A stretch of DNA of 64,000 nt from Myoxocephalus aenaeus. Its lineage: Eukaryota; Chordata; Actinopteri; Perciformes; Cottidae. The stretch spans positions 1,743,501-1,807,500 of the forward strand of contig JBAMJR010000073.1 in the NCBI GenBank assembly GCA_038501785.1, given 5' to 3'. A program made the translations under genes and the position numbers. The notes below the pieces were generated by a model. It saw nothing but the letters and a program-made list of their open reading frames with translations, had not been told where the DNA came from and did not search any database. Of the stretch, positions 1 to 11,440 are shown in pieces (position 1 is the stretch's first letter; every line of letters begins with the position of its first letter).

Positions 1-254
1 CCAACTCCAAATCTATCACACTATTCTCAATAAACACCACCACAAACATTCCACACAAGCTTAATTTGTTATACTATTGGGAATAAGAAGAACCTCATTT
101 GCACTTACCCTAACCATGAGTTCATTTTATATTAGCTTTATATATTTACGAGAGTTGGAGTTAGGATATCTTACGAAAAGATAGTCCTCGTTTTTCGGTC
201 GTTTTCGTAGGAATGTAAACACAACATGTGTCCATTTCCACTCGCTTCACAAGA

Positions 255-335
255 AAAAAAATAGTTTGGTTTAAGCAACAAAACTAGGTTTAGGCAGAGA
301 TCGTGGTTTGATTTGAAATAACTACGGATGTGGCG
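255..335. repeat. Interspersed fish repeat fragment
   Basis: The segment carries the phrases AGTTTGGTTTAAGCAACAAA and TAGGTTTAGGCAGAGATCG, which occur in related form at 6200-6310 in this window. I know this wording as part of a common fish interspersed repeat, but I cannot assign it to a family. The rest of 1-659 holds no gene that I can see. It would be the 3' flank of the - strand gene ending at 660. Confidence 0.4.
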
Positions 336-659
336 GAAAGTAAGTACGGAAGTCATGTGATAAACAAATCAACGCTGTGACTATTGGTTACACACAGGAC
401 ACAAACAGCGGTCTCCTGGACGAAAGTCCGATGTATCACTCAATCACATTCATATTCCAGAGCATCATCATTTATAAGACACATGAAAAACAATAATATA
501 GAAATACAAGTGCAATTAAGTACAATAAAAGACGTTTTACACAGTGAAACAATCAGTGGGTCACAAAAAGCCAGCAAGCTGTTTTCTGTCTTTGCTCTTG
601 ATAAAAGTGTTACAAATTAACCCTGGAGCTCTCACTCCGAGTGTAGGTTTGGATGGAGT

Positions 660-796
660 TCAGTTTCGGGAGTCTGTATCAGTCGGTGTCAAGCTGTAAA
701 ATGTTCTCTTGCACTTTTTCCCGTCAACAGTCAGCACTCCCACTCTGAGAGGCTGCAGAAATTCCAAGCCAATCTCTGCTGGGACGAAACTCAGTC
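660..796 (-). CDS. Terminal coding exon of an unrecognised - strand gene
   Basis: Seen: a 3' splice site (TTTCATGCAG, exon starts at 796) is followed by 44 sense codons and a TGA at 662-660. The other two frames contain stops. The peptide begins LSFVPAEIGLEFLQPL and contains VGVLTVDGKKC; it looks like ordinary globular protein and not repeat translation. The exon begins in phase 1 and so continues exactly from the exon at 1290-1422, whose last G completes a glycine codon. I do not recognise the family. No canonical AATAAA is obvious just downstream on the - strand. A chance open frame remains possible, but the phase match with a second protein-like exon argues against it. Confidence 0.5.
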
Positions 797-883
797 CTGC
801 ATGAAAGGCTGTGTTCTGATCTGTTGTGAATATTTTTTTATGGTATGAATATTCCTATCCGTCTGGAATATTCATATACGGCT

Positions 884-884
<1 letters not shown>

Positions 885-967
<83 letters not shown>

Positions 968-987
968 AGTGTGTGTGTGAGTGTGTC
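885..987. repeat. (GT)n microsatellite in the last intron
   Basis: About 40 uninterrupted GT units run from 885 to 964, followed by a GA-interrupted tail. The array lies in the 493-bp intron between the two last exon candidates of the - strand gene. A shorter CA run follows at 1146-1167. Confidence 0.95.
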
Positions 988-1289
988 TGCTTTCAGGACA
1001 TTAATCAATTTGTTCTCAGCAGCGCGGTGGTTTAAAGTGACTCTTGGGGAATTTATTGCTCCATATAGGATCAGCTCAGCATGTCTTTATCACATGCCAC
1101 ACGTGTATAAATCACACGTCTTTACTGATACAGTATGATTACACCCACACACACACACACACACACAAATAATGAATTTACAACAGCTGAGTCTAAGACT
1201 GAGATAAGTGCATATTTACACATGCAAAAACTGATGTTATCACATAGTACCACATTGATTATTGCGCACACACACTACATGTGACGTAC

Positions 1290-1422
1290 CTGTATCTACC
1301 ATCAGCTTAATATTCAAGCCTGGGTTCCATTCTGCAGCACATTGTGTCACCGTTTTGAAGTTGCTCACTTGGTTGACCCTTTCAAAGAACAACAGGCGAG
1401 GAAGTACTGATGTGGCCTCTGA
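1290..1422 (-). CDS. Penultimate coding exon of the unrecognised - strand gene
   Basis: Seen: a 133-nt open segment ends in a strong donor (ATACAG|GTACGT, boundary at 1290). It is preceded by an acceptor ending CTTTCAG at 1423-1425. It encodes 44 residues including SVLPRLLFFERVNQVSNFKT and EWNPGLNIKLMVDT, plus one base (phase 1). That base joins the exon at 796-660 in frame. An alternative acceptor at 1463-1465 would extend the exon to 1462, adding 13 in-frame codons (GPEPEITLNYDFQ) and changing the entry phase from 0 to 2. Upstream of that a TGA closes the frame. The family is unknown. Inference: together with 660-796 this is the 3' end of a real gene. Confidence 0.5.
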
Positions 1423-1429
1423 CTGAAAG

Positions 1430-2038
1430 TCATAATTTAAAGTTATTTCTGGCTCCGGACCTCTGAATCACCGTCAACATCAGCAGATGGTCTGTTGTTG
1501 TGCCCTGTTAGAGAAACCATCGACCAACGAGAGCTTAGTATGTTGGTTTAACAACAGGGGCGTCATATTTGTGCACAGCTAGCTAGCATCCTCGCTACAT
1601 TATTGACATAAAGCGACAGAAAAATAGTGACAAGTGTGGACTATATCAACCCAGTATTTTCTCAGTCAGATATAACAACTCTTAAACTGACAGATTTATT
1701 TCATAAATGTGAACAGCGCTAGTGGTCATGGCATCCACTATTGCACATTCACTACTGAACATGAACACAACTATACAAAATTGCAGGATGTGTTGCCATG
1801 GTAATGAGGCAACCCATAATCACTGTGAGTGTGTGTCTTGGTGAGTCACTCGGTGTTAATCTATATTCATGTCCGCTGAGGGCTTATTTCTCTTACTTCA
1901 TGTCCTGTGGCTTTGTGTGAACATCAATTAGTCAACAATCATATTTACATTAGAAGCATTTGATGAATTTAATCACTGAAGTTTATTGGGCAGTACTTGG
2001 ACACCAGATGACCGCATTTCTTCCATTCAGCTCATGGA

Positions 2039-2041
<3 letters not shown>
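1430..2041. other. No gene or repeat recognised
   Basis: Mixed-composition DNA, presumably intron of the - strand gene if that model is right. I see no further exon. Confidence 0.4.
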
Positions 2042-2112
<71 letters not shown>

Positions 2113-2180
2113 AGAGAGACAGAGAAGATGGGATAGTTACTTTGTGCTTTCTCCAGTCTCTCTTGCTCTGCCTCGTTCTT

Positions 2181-2266
<86 letters not shown>

Positions 2267-2274
2267 ACAATTTA
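2042..2274. repeat. (GT)n followed by (TC)n microsatellites
   Basis: A GT array (2042-2109) is followed, after about 75 bp of unique sequence, by a pure TC array (2183-2260). An open frame through both is only repeat translation (VCVC..., LSLS...). Confidence 0.95.
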
Positions 2275-2458
2275 TTTTTCTCTTTCTGATGTATTTTCCA
2301 GAAACTAGGTCCCCACTCTTTCATCCTGAGGATCCTCCCCCTTGCTGAGTCTTGTATAGTCCCAGGTGTAAAGCTAAAAACAGTAGTTTGGAAAATCCTG
2401 CTTTTGGTTCTACAGTGCAACCTAAAAACCCTTCTTTCATACATGCACCTCAGACATT

Positions 2459-2575
2459 TAGATTAGATTAGATTAGATATTCCTTTATTAGTCCTGCAGT
2501 GCGGAAATTTCAGGATTACAGCAGCAAACAGAGTAAAGTGCACACAAGAGACATAGTGAATAACACACATACACA
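2459..2575 (-). mobile_element. 3' end of a non-LTR retrotransposon with (GATTA)n tail
   Basis: A short pentamer tail (GATTAGATTAGATTAGAT) abuts TTCCTTTATTAGTCCTGCAG and TGCGGAAATTTCAGGATTAC. The same wording occurs at 7272-7345 beside (ATAAG)n. Fish LINE copies commonly end in such short tandem tails. Reading right to left this is the 3' terminus of a 5'-truncated insertion on the - strand. I believe the family is Rex1/L2-like but cannot prove it here. Confidence 0.55.
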
Positions 2576-2589
2576 CACATATATACATA

Positions 2590-3060
2590 CCCAGGTGAAA
2601 AATAAATATACTAAGTATATTTAATCTCAGCATACTTGAGTATACTTGAAGCCCTACTAATCATAAGTATACTTAAATAGTGCTATTTTGGAACAATTTA
2701 TTTTGTACTTAACACATTTAAGTTGTGATTAAATAGTATTTAAGCACAACTTGAAGTATATTTAGTATATTTCTTGGTGCTAAATTGGAACATCTTAAGG
2801 TATACTTAGTACAATTTAAGTATACGACTGTGTGCCTATAGCTCACTTAAATTATACTTGTTTTGTGTTTTAAGTATATTTGAAATATATTATTAGTATA
2901 ATATATATATAGTACAAATATGTAAACATTACAATATTAATATATTTATATTGTGCTAAATTGTATACCAAAAGTATAACTTTTGGTATACTATTACCAC
3001 ATTATAATATTGTGCTAATAGTATACCAAAAGTTATACTACTATATATATATATATACGT
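2590..3060. repeat. AT-rich repeat built on AAGTATACTT-like motifs
   Basis: The segment is saturated with short palindromic variants of AAGTATACTT, TTAAGTATA and TAAGTATATTT. It ends in a TA run near 3041-3058. The pattern resembles AT-rich miniature elements of fish, but no clear terminal inverted repeat pair was found. Confidence 0.4.
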
Positions 3061-3612
3061 ACACACACAGACAGACTAAACTATATAAAATAACTATTAT
3101 GAATAGTGTATTAATATTTGTTGTCAATGTTATATGTCGGTTTCACGTTCAAACAGTACAAATTGTCGGACCTCGAAACACTTTTGGAACACTTTTCACA
3201 AACTCAAACTCAAGAGAATGCTGTCTAATTAAGGTCCATGGCTCCTCTTGTATAAACAAAGAGATCTTGAACGTGTGATTTGTTCCACCTTCTAAGAGTA
3301 ATAGCGAACACCTACAAGTTAATGACAGCATTCGTACGGACAATTTATTAGCAACTTTCTGCAAAGCAGTCAAAATAATGTTTAGAAGTAAATTTGTTTG
3401 CGGCCCTTCTTGCATTTTGAAAACTTTTTACCACACATCTGTTTTATGAGTGTCACCTCTGACTAGCTGACACTCATGACACGGAAACGGCAGCCAGTAG
3501 CAATGACGACGCCGGGCAAGACTTAAAGTTTGGTCTACAGGTAAGATAAGGGAGTTTATTGTAATTGTAAAAAGCATTCAACGAAATTAAGTTGATGACT
3601 CATCAGTCAGTA
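3061..3612. other. Unassigned stretch with one hairpin and a weak - strand exon-like frame
   Basis: A - strand frame at about 3180-3260 reads EEPWTLIRQHSLEFEFVKS after an acceptor-like TTTATACAAG. Its donor (GAG|GTCCGA) is poor, so I do not call it as an exon. A perfect 10-bp inverted repeat (ATGAGTGTCA, spacer 12 bp, TGACACTCAT) lies at 3446-3477. Confidence 0.3.
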
Positions 3613-4890
3613 CAGGGCCCTGTTTCTCGTACCTGGCTAAACAAAGTCAAGCAAATGTCCTAATCTCCACCTTAAATTAGCGAGATGATTGACATCAGGC
3701 TATCTGGGTTTCTTCACGGCTGATCCGCGCTGAAACGGTCTCGTTAATTCTAACCAGACATTAGTCATCTGGATAAATGCGCGTGCCCGCTCTTCTTCAG
3801 AAGGGATAATAATCGAGCACTGACACCACGATGTTCTAACAGTACAATAGCAAATAAACTTAGAGGAACCTCTTTTTATTTCTCCACTGAGAAGCAGGAG
3901 ATGACCATGAAGACATATGAGGAATTTATTACCTTAATCATTCACAGCAAACACGTTGTGAATATTCGCAACGCATTTGCAACGTTTTCGGTGTGAATGC
4001 AGCTTAACATTGCCCTGCTGCGAGACACAAGCGTCGCAAATATATCAAACAAGTTAAATGTGTCAGTGTTGGGAAAATGTATCGGCTAAGTTTAAGTCCT
4101 TCATCACCCAAATCAATCAGATTATATTTATTTAAATGTATCTGCTGCCAGTAGTATACACATTACTATATACTTATGAGGATATATGTACTGTATGCGC
4201 GTATGTATCATGTACTATATATGTGTATATACATGTATGTATAGATTACCATATAACTAGGAGTTTGAATATGTGTATGTGCGGATCAGTATACATGTAT
4301 TATTCATAATCAGAAATTCAATCAATTGAAGCAGTGTGTGATTCTCTGTATTCTTATCATGAGTCCACCTTAATCATGTTCTACAATAATGATATGTATG
4401 GTGTACTAATAACACTGTCATATAATTCTGAGTACTTTCAACACATCCATAAGTTTCTTAAGCGCTAAATAAACTTAAGAACTGCGCGGCATGCAGTGGT
4501 GCCTGTGGTGATCAATGTCCGCAGCTTGATAAGCTCTCGTAAATAAATGATTCCTTGAAGGCAGAATCTATAGGAATCTACAGGAAGTCATGATGATGTG
4601 ATAACGGATCTTGGCGATCTGAAAGAACTCTCTCCCAATAAAACTAATATAACTAATATCGCTCCTTCATCAATGAGGAAGTGAGCTGCCTTTTTTGTCC
4701 GGTGGGAGTGGCCAGCTTATCCAGTGAATTTCAGTAAGCCTGCCCGGGAGCAGGTTTAAATTTTTGGCTGTGTTGCTATGGTGATTTATCTAAGCTTTCT
4801 TAGAGAAACTGAATAAGCCAGACCTACGTCATCTTATCCTGACAATTAGCCCGCTAACTCAGTAAGCCAGGTACGAGAAACAGGGCCCAG
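3613..4890. mobile_element. Non-autonomous DNA transposon with terminal inverted repeats
   Basis: Seen: the left end reads CAGGGCCCTGTTTCTCGTAC followed by CTGGCTAA. The right end, read on the other strand, is CTGGGCCCTGTTTCTCGTAC followed by CTGGCTTA. This gives about 26 bp of nearly perfect inverted repeat. Both ends are flanked by CAGTA (3608-3612 and 4891-4895), a likely target-site duplication. The 1278-bp interior has no transposase frame, so mobilisation would need a partner. The superfamily is uncertain; the GGGCC-start ends recall PIF/Harbinger or ISL2EU-type elements, but the duplication length does not settle it. Confidence 0.7.
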
Positions 4891-4895
4891 CAGTA

Positions 4896-5509
4896 TTAGG
4901 TAAAAACATGTATACAAAACATTAAGACAGGACATTTTAATTTAAAACAAGACATTTAAAAATAAATAAAACATAAACAGGTAGTGAGAAATGAACTGTG
5001 GGTGTCCCAAACTATCAGCAGGCAGCATGGGTTAAAGGCACAAAACCCCGCGCTCACATAACTAACATTAGCATAAAAAATAGTAACGTTAGCATATACA
5101 TTGCTGTTGTTTGTCTGCTGCACAAGCTAAGAGCACAGAACTATATTAATAGATATATAACAAAATGGGTTTCATGAAGCCCCAGAGTGAAACTCTAAAT
5201 GCTTGTCGAACTGATCACCAAAGCAGGCACAGCTAATTCTGCACTTTCTGTTTTGAGATGATGACCATTACCACCCATTTATTTTGTGATTCGTACAGTG
5301 AAGAGCACAAAAACAGCTTTTCATTCCTCATGAAGTCAGTATATTTCTTTATCTGATGTGTGTGTTGTGTCTTATTTGGTCCACTTTTAACGTTTCTAAA
5401 TAAAGATTTAGACAGTTTAATCATTTAAAAGAATTATAGGTGTAATATTCAAAGTGTATTCCTCCCCCCCTGGGTACCAGACCCATGCAGTCTTCTCAGT
5501 GAACTGTAC
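4896..5509. other. No gene recognised
   Basis: AT-rich DNA. The in-frame continuation of the 5510-5700 exon runs through 5417-5509 to a TAA, which would matter if the donor at 5509 is not used. Confidence 0.35.
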
Positions 5510-5700
5510 CCCATACTGTTTTATTATTGAAGGAGGGGGTATGCGGGTGTTTGCTGCTGGGGTTTGTGTTATCTTGCGTTTGTGTTTAACACTTCCTGGG
5601 TGAATCATGGGCCTCATGCAGAGCTGGTGATCTATGACGGGCTGGTGTGAACTTTTCACGGCGACGCTCTCAGGCAGCTCTAAACATTTATTGTGGGGGT
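5510..5700 (-). CDS. Internal exon candidate of the unrecognised - strand gene
   Basis: Seen: an acceptor (ATCTCCACCTCAG, exon starts at 5700) opens a frame of 63 codons after two phase-1 bases. It ends at a possible donor (TATGGG|GTACAG at 5509). The peptide has a lysine/proline-rich stretch including MIHPGSVKHKRKITQTP and NTRIPPPSIIKQYG. If the donor is ignored the frame continues to YPGGEEYTLNITP and stops at 5417. Its entry phase fits the exon at 7154-7237 and its exit phase fits 1290-1422. The donor is not strong and no family is recognised, so this is a moderate call. Confidence 0.4.
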
Positions 5701-6189
5701 CTGAGGTGGAGATTACACGTTATAGTTATGTCTATAAATGGTATTTCTGGCTCAGCTCAACTTTTCAAATACAGTCAGAGGAAATGCAACAAAGTGGGGA
5801 AAGCAAATGGATTACATCAAACTCTTCCGCATGGTTTGTAGACTCCAGCTGCTGCAGTTGTCTTGTGAATGAATAGCTCTGGAAAAAGCCACTGAAGTAC
5901 CTGTTTTTCTACGAGGGAACAAAGTGAATGGCTGACAACTCATCAATTTTATTTTATTTTTATTTATTTTTTACAGTGGGCTAAATACCTTTAATTCTTC
6001 TTGAAACAAAGTCATACAAATATTTGAAAATACATGTAAATCAGATGTAGATTTGTCCCGGTGTAAGACTGCAACATTATGCAACACAGTCTCAGGTTCA
6101 TGAAATGGAAACAAAATGCCATCTATTGGTTTCATGGACACGAATTGTGTGTGTTTTTTGTGTTGCTCAGAACAGGTTTTTTTTCCAGA
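5701..6189. other. No gene recognised
   Basis: Short open frames on both strands show no splice or coding support. The stretch would be intron in the - strand gene model. Confidence 0.35.
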
Positions 6190-6310
6190 CGACATTATGT
6201 TACAAAAAAAGTTTGGTTTAGGAAAGACATCCTGATTGTGCTTAAACTGGCTACGTACAGTTAGGGTTAGGCAACAGAACCACGTAGTTAGGTTTGGGCA
6301 AACCGTCATA
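6190..6310. repeat. Interspersed fish repeat fragment
   Basis: Phrases such as AGTTTGGTTTAGGAAAGACA and TTAGGGTTAGGCAACAGAAC recur in diverged form at 255-335. It is the same unassigned interspersed family. Confidence 0.45.
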
Positions 6311-6864
6311 AAAAACTAGCCAACCATTTGTGGTCTATTTCAATATTCAATACAATGTCACTAGCTCTGACTGTTGCCTAGTCACGTGGATGTGTTTAAT
6401 TGTTGTGTCCACCATGAAACGGATACTAATTGACTTTCAATTAGCATTATTTTTGTCATGAGCGACTTAAAAAAAAAGACCATTCTTGTCCATGTACATG
6501 AAACCAATATTTAGTTTTTCTGACTATTTCAGGACCTGCCGTGATACTGGGCTGCATATTATTGATGTACATAATACAAAGCCTTTGATAAAAAAATATA
6601 TTCATGCAGCTTTGAAATAAGGTGCAGTTGGGTTTTCACTTTAATAAAAAAAAAAAAAAAATCTCATTCAGAACAACTCCTTTCAGAAAATGGGAGATGG
6701 GCAGCATCCATGTCTCATAATAAGCTGAATGTTTCTAGGTAATTGAAAAGCATATCTGGATTGTGCAAATAAATAATAGAAAATATTAACGCAAGCATGA
6801 ATGGTTGGAATTCATTTTGTATTTCTAATAAGTTTGGCTACCACGACCAGAAGACTAAGACAAA

Positions 6865-6955
6865 CCATCCATCCATTTTATTTCCCTGCTTATCCTGCCA
6901 AATGCATGCTGGAGTCCATCCGCACAGCCTGGCCTGGACAGGTTGCCAGTCTATA
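6865..6955. repeat. Degenerate fish interspersed repeat (CCATCCATTTT...CAGTCTAT type)
   Basis: The order CATCCATCCATTTT, CTGCTTATCCTG, GCTGGAGTCCATCC, GGACAGGTTGCCAGTCTAT matches a very common fish repeat known to me. A short piece of the same family (CCATCTATCGCAGGGC) is near 43411. The copy is old and diverged. Confidence 0.5.
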
Positions 6956-7153
6956 AAGAGGTCAAGAAAAATGCAAACATTCCAAACATTCCAACCACGC
7001 TATGTACATGCATGAATGTACTACATCCTCATTATCTGTCAATTACATACAACCGCTTCAGGGTAGCAGAGATGGATATTTAATTCCAGAGATGGTAAGA
7101 ACTTGTTTTCATTGAAAGATTACATGATAATATTGCACAAAAACACAGTTTAC

Positions 7154-7237
7154 CACTGAGAATAACTGAGCCTGATTTGAAGACAGAGATTTTATTCTTT
7201 TTATGATCGAGTTCTCTCACCAGTTCGAATAAGACGC
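7154..7237 (-). CDS. Internal exon candidate of the unrecognised - strand gene
   Basis: Seen: acceptor ATAACTCTTCCACAG and donor CTCAGTG|GTAAACTG bound an 84-nt segment. It is open in one frame with phase 1 on both sides. The peptide starts VLFELVRELDHKKNKI and continues SVFKSGSVILS, with protein-like composition. A phase-1 entry fits the exon candidate at 27228-27327 and a phase-1 exit fits 5510-5700 (joining codon GAC). No family is recognised. An exon this short can arise by chance, so the support is the pair of splice sites plus phase agreement. Confidence 0.4.
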
Positions 7238-7267
7238 CTGTGGAAGAGTTATGTAAGACGAGGGACA

Positions 7268-7271
<4 letters not shown>

Positions 7272-7300
<29 letters not shown>

Positions 7301-7450
7301 ATCCTTTATTAGTCCCGCAGTGGGGAAATTGCAGGATGATTATGAGTCATACAACATTCCTCCCGGAGAATGTGACATTCCACTTGATAATATTGAACAC
7401 CGACAACACCTAGAAGTAGTCAAGTGCTGCTGACACTACACAAACAATCG
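7272..7450 (-). mobile_element. 3' end of a non-LTR retrotransposon with (ATAAG)n tail
   Basis: Five or more GATAA units (7272-7302) are joined to TCCTTTATTAGTCCCGCAGT and GGGGAAATTGCAGGATGAT. It is related to the copy at 2459 and lies in the same orientation. Only 3' untranslated sequence is present; the upstream limit near 7450 is approximate. Confidence 0.6.
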
Positions 7451-7989
7451 CGTTGTTCCTTGAGAGGGGGAGGGGCGGGACAGCAGGTACACATCCCAAA
7501 AATTAACATATTCATAGAGTGACTTTATTATTAGCAGAAAAAAAAGAAGGTGTAAATACTGCTACAGATAGCAACATTAGTTACTTCAGTATTATTATAA
7601 TAGGGGATTTGTTGCACTGAAGGACACTTTGTATCTGCACTTTAAATCACATGTGCTTATCTGGCAAAGACAAACGTGATCAAATGGATGTTATGGTATT
7701 TCTTTGACAAATAGAATCATCCAGACCACAATATCACACTATACATGTCTGTGTAAATGACACCAGTTGTATTTCTCCAAAGAGATTTGTTAATACAAAC
7801 ATAAACAGGAATGAGGACAAGATGCTGAACAACAGAAGTGACGAAACTGAATCAGGTAGAAGACAGAAACCCTTGCACAGAACGCATGACAGATCAAATA
7901 ATAGCTTTACTGCAGAAATTCAAAGGAAAAGATATGTGAAAGTAATATTATTCATCTGAACATCTGCTGTGTTAGTGCTCCCCACACAG

Positions 7990-8049
7990 CTCATTCATGG
8001 AAAAAGACTAAAGGAAGAGGAGGATTCTGATCCAGTTGCCATAGCAGCT
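7990..8049 (+). other. Possible 60-nt + strand exon
   Basis: An acceptor (GTGCTCCCCACACAG) and a consensus donor (GCAGCT|GTAAGT) bound exactly 20 codons. They are open in one frame only and read LIHGKRLKEEEDSDPVAIAA. No partner exon was found on the + strand nearby, so this may be a pseudo-exon. Confidence 0.2.
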
Positions 8050-11000
8050 GTAAGTTGGTCAGTAAGATGTTTGTGTGTGTGCAGCATGACTCGACGTAGT
8101 GCATCCAGACCCAACTGATGTAGGCATTGTACGTGAATGTTGCCATGCACTGATGATTAACAATCACACGTCTTGAACAGTAGAGACCATTGACTCCAGT
8201 GCATTACATGTGTGCCTTGATTGGTAGATCAAAACATGACTAATACGTTTTAGTACATTTGTTATTTTAGCATCCAATGAATAGGGAGGGAAAACACATG
8301 GTGAACACATTTAGCAGGAGCCACGTTATGCACCAGAAGTATGGGATGCAATGTTTAACATATTGGTTGCAGAGAAGTCCTATTATAAAATCTGACAGAA
8401 CATATTAGAGCACACCTGTCAGCATGCACATATTTTAGATTTAGAGAACAAAAGGGGTAACCACTGTACAATGAAGTTCAGCTAATGTCATTGCATTTGA
8501 GGAATGTTTAATTAATCTCAATCCTAGCGTAGCATTAAGGTTAATTCATTATGAATCACCAATTGTTTTTTTTATTCTATAACTTTGTGAGCTATGCCTG
8601 AGTGATTCCTCACATTATGACCCCAATGAAGCACAGAGCTAAACTTTTAATCCATAATCTTACTTCTGACATTGTGACTGTTCTGAAATTCATTTTGGCA
8701 TGAACTCAGAAAGTACAGAAAAATTCAAGACTTTCACCTTTTACTTTGTGTCCTGCATTTGACGAGTCTTGTAGTTTGTCTTGGCTCTTTAGCTGCTGAA
8801 TGCTATTTTAACAAGCTAGTGACTAACTTGAGTCTGCCATTTGGTGCTGAGCAGTTAGCCTACACTGGGTTTTCAGAGCATGAAAACAGCTGCCATCTTA
8901 AGCTATGAGAACGTGAGAGTGAAAGAACACAATACAGTTGTGGGCTGGAAAACCCAAACAACATCCTGAAAAGAAGCTAGAACGCTCCTAAAGCTGAGAG
9001 TCGGATGATAATTCTCTGTTGGTTCATAACTTTGAACTACTTTACATAACGCTTTTTGATTCAGTCATCGTGAAAATATTGTTATCAAGTAACTTGCATT
9101 CCAAATGCTAACCAAATAAAAAAATGTTGAGTTAAATTCCCACATGAAGGTGAGCATTGTTGGCATTCAGCTGCAGGGGGAGGCTCATGAGAGCAGGGCC
9201 AGTTGCGTTGATTGACAGTCTCTCCTGTTTCTGCAGTGGCGTGCTGGACCTCTGGTGGACTGACACATGCGAGGACACGCAGCCACGCTGGCCGTCAGAC
9301 GGCGGAGAAGAGTTTTGATTAAGTGTAATCTGCTAAATACCATGTCTGTGAAACCCTGCTTACTTTCACAGTGGTCTTTGTGCTGGAGAACCCATTGGGG
9401 AAACAAGCTTGCTACACATGTTAGTTTAGCATGTTATCAATACAAGCTCCAGATGGAGTCAACCTGCGTCTGCTATCAGAGTTGATGTTCACAGGATGAA
9501 ATTAGGCTAGAATGAATCATGACTGCCAATAAACATTCCTTCACTGGTGACAGCACAGCAGTATTTCCCAGTCTAAAATGAATGAGGCATTGGTAGTGTC
9601 CTTGCATTTCCAAAAAAAGCAGACATTTATGCAGAGTGACCTCTCATTGCTGAATGAATAGATGTTGCCACAGACCCTCCTTGTTTTTGTAAATGTTTGC
9701 ATATTGTCCTGCCCTGGGGGTGCATTCAAAGAAATATGCTTTGCATTTTTGTGTCTCAAACTGAACTGAAGTCAGCATTTCTTCACAGTGAGGTAGATTA
9801 AAACTAATTGAATATAAGTGGAGGTCCTTTTGTGAGCCTGCATTTGGTCTCCAGTGCTAAAACGGTACACTTGTGAAAACAGCACAGTCTCGATGGGGGA
9901 AGAGCAAGACGGAGTGCATAAATGATGGAGTAGGACACTATGACAGTGTGCATCATGCATCTCTCAGCACAGAGGATCGGCCTTGCCACCCAGTGAGAGC
10001 AAGAGAGAGGAGGCACCAGTATAATAGCTTCCTTTACACGCAGCCAGCTGACCATCCATGCACTCAGACCCAGACAGGTAGTTCCCAGAGGTACTCCTTG
10101 AGTGAATAAAAATGGAGGGCCAAGTTGCACCATTTCCGCTCTGACTCTCATCCTCAGCCATCCCTTTGTCTCGCTATGCATCTCTTGTTTTCTGTCTCTT
10201 CACTCCCTTGTCCACCTCTCTCCTTCCTCCATCTTCATAATTTATCTACGAAATATTTCCCTCTTTCCTTTCCTGCTTTGACCTTTATTCCACACCGACT
10301 TCTTCTTTCATTCATGCAGTTTATATCTCTCTCTCTCACACATACTCTCTCTCTCTCTCTCTCTTTCCCCATCCCCTCCCTTGCCCCTACTTCAAACCAA
10401 ACTGAGAATAGAGTGTTCTCTCTTGGAGTAGAAGCTGCAGCAGAATACCAAATAGAGGACAAGACACAGAGACAGTGAAAGAGAGAGAGAGACAGTGAGA
10501 GAGAGCGGGAAAGAGAGTGAGAGAGAGAGCAGTGCAATGATGTCACGGCTCAGACGTGATCTGCCTACATAACAGGGTTACCACCACACCTGTCATTCTC
10601 TCTATCATAATCCACTGGTTAATGGATCAATGCATTTGTTATGCATTTTATTCAGTTATTCTTTAGATTCCTAAAGAAATACCACTCTGCAAAAAAAATT
10701 ACTGAATGGGAATATGATTATTATGATATTATAGCTGTCTGGATCATTTTGCATACACACCGAGGAGGATGATAGCTTTCCCTGTTCTCAAGATTACTCA
10801 GAATGCCATTGAGTCTTCATCTTGTCTTCATCTTGAAGTTCTCTGAGTTAACCGAGCTCTGACACAATCACACTTACACGGAGTGTAAATATTGAATTCA
10901 TTTATCTTTAATAACAGTGACTCATCCAAGTCTGTGTGAGATGCTGTGAATTCTTGTGCTCGAATTATGTTGAAGCGAGAGGTTTAGAGAGTTGGCCTGC

Positions 11001-11186
11001 AGCATAACTGGTAATGAGATGGCCTTGTGTATGTGTGAATGTGTCTATGATATGTCAAACTTCAGCTATCAGCAAACATTCCCTAAAGTCTCAAACTCAA
11101 ATTCGGCCTTTCTCTCACATTTCATCTCTTTGGTATTGCAATTATTTTAACAAGAACTGCTAATGATAACCTTCCAGAAGACAATA
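8050..11186. other. No gene recognised
   Basis: Several 60-125 residue open frames lie on both strands. None has splice context or recognisable domains. A CT-rich tract with short (CT)n and (GA)n runs lies at about 10320-10530. Confidence 0.4.
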
Positions 11187-11440
11187 TGTGAAGTCAGTTT
11201 TATTCATATAGCCCACAATCTCAAAGCACAAGTTTGACTGAAAGTTTAACAATCTGGACAGCACATGTCACCCTCTACGCTCAACCCTCAGGTCAGGTCA
11301 TGAAAAACTCCCAAAACTCTTAAAGAAAATGAATAAACCTTTGGAAGAGCAAGCGGTGAGGGATCCCTCTTTCAGGATGAACTGGCATGCAGAAGATTAC
11401 ATGTTTACAAAGTAGACGGACATAACAAATTACAATATGG
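11187..11440. repeat. Common teleost interspersed repeat (TTTATTCATATAGCCCA type)
   Basis: The sequence order TTTTATTCATATAGCCCACA, then TCATGAAAAACTCCC, then GAGGGATCCCTCTTTCAGGA, then ACATGTTTACAAAGTAGAC matches a very frequent fish interspersed repeat that I recognise by wording. I cannot name its family with certainty. The copy is moderately diverged. Confidence 0.6.

Noticed and set aside
3149..3415. - strand frame with EEPWTLIRQHSLEFEFVKS as a further exon of the - strand gene
   Set aside because: The only donor in range (GAG|GTCCGA) is poor and gives a phase that does not match the next exon, so it was not added to the chain.
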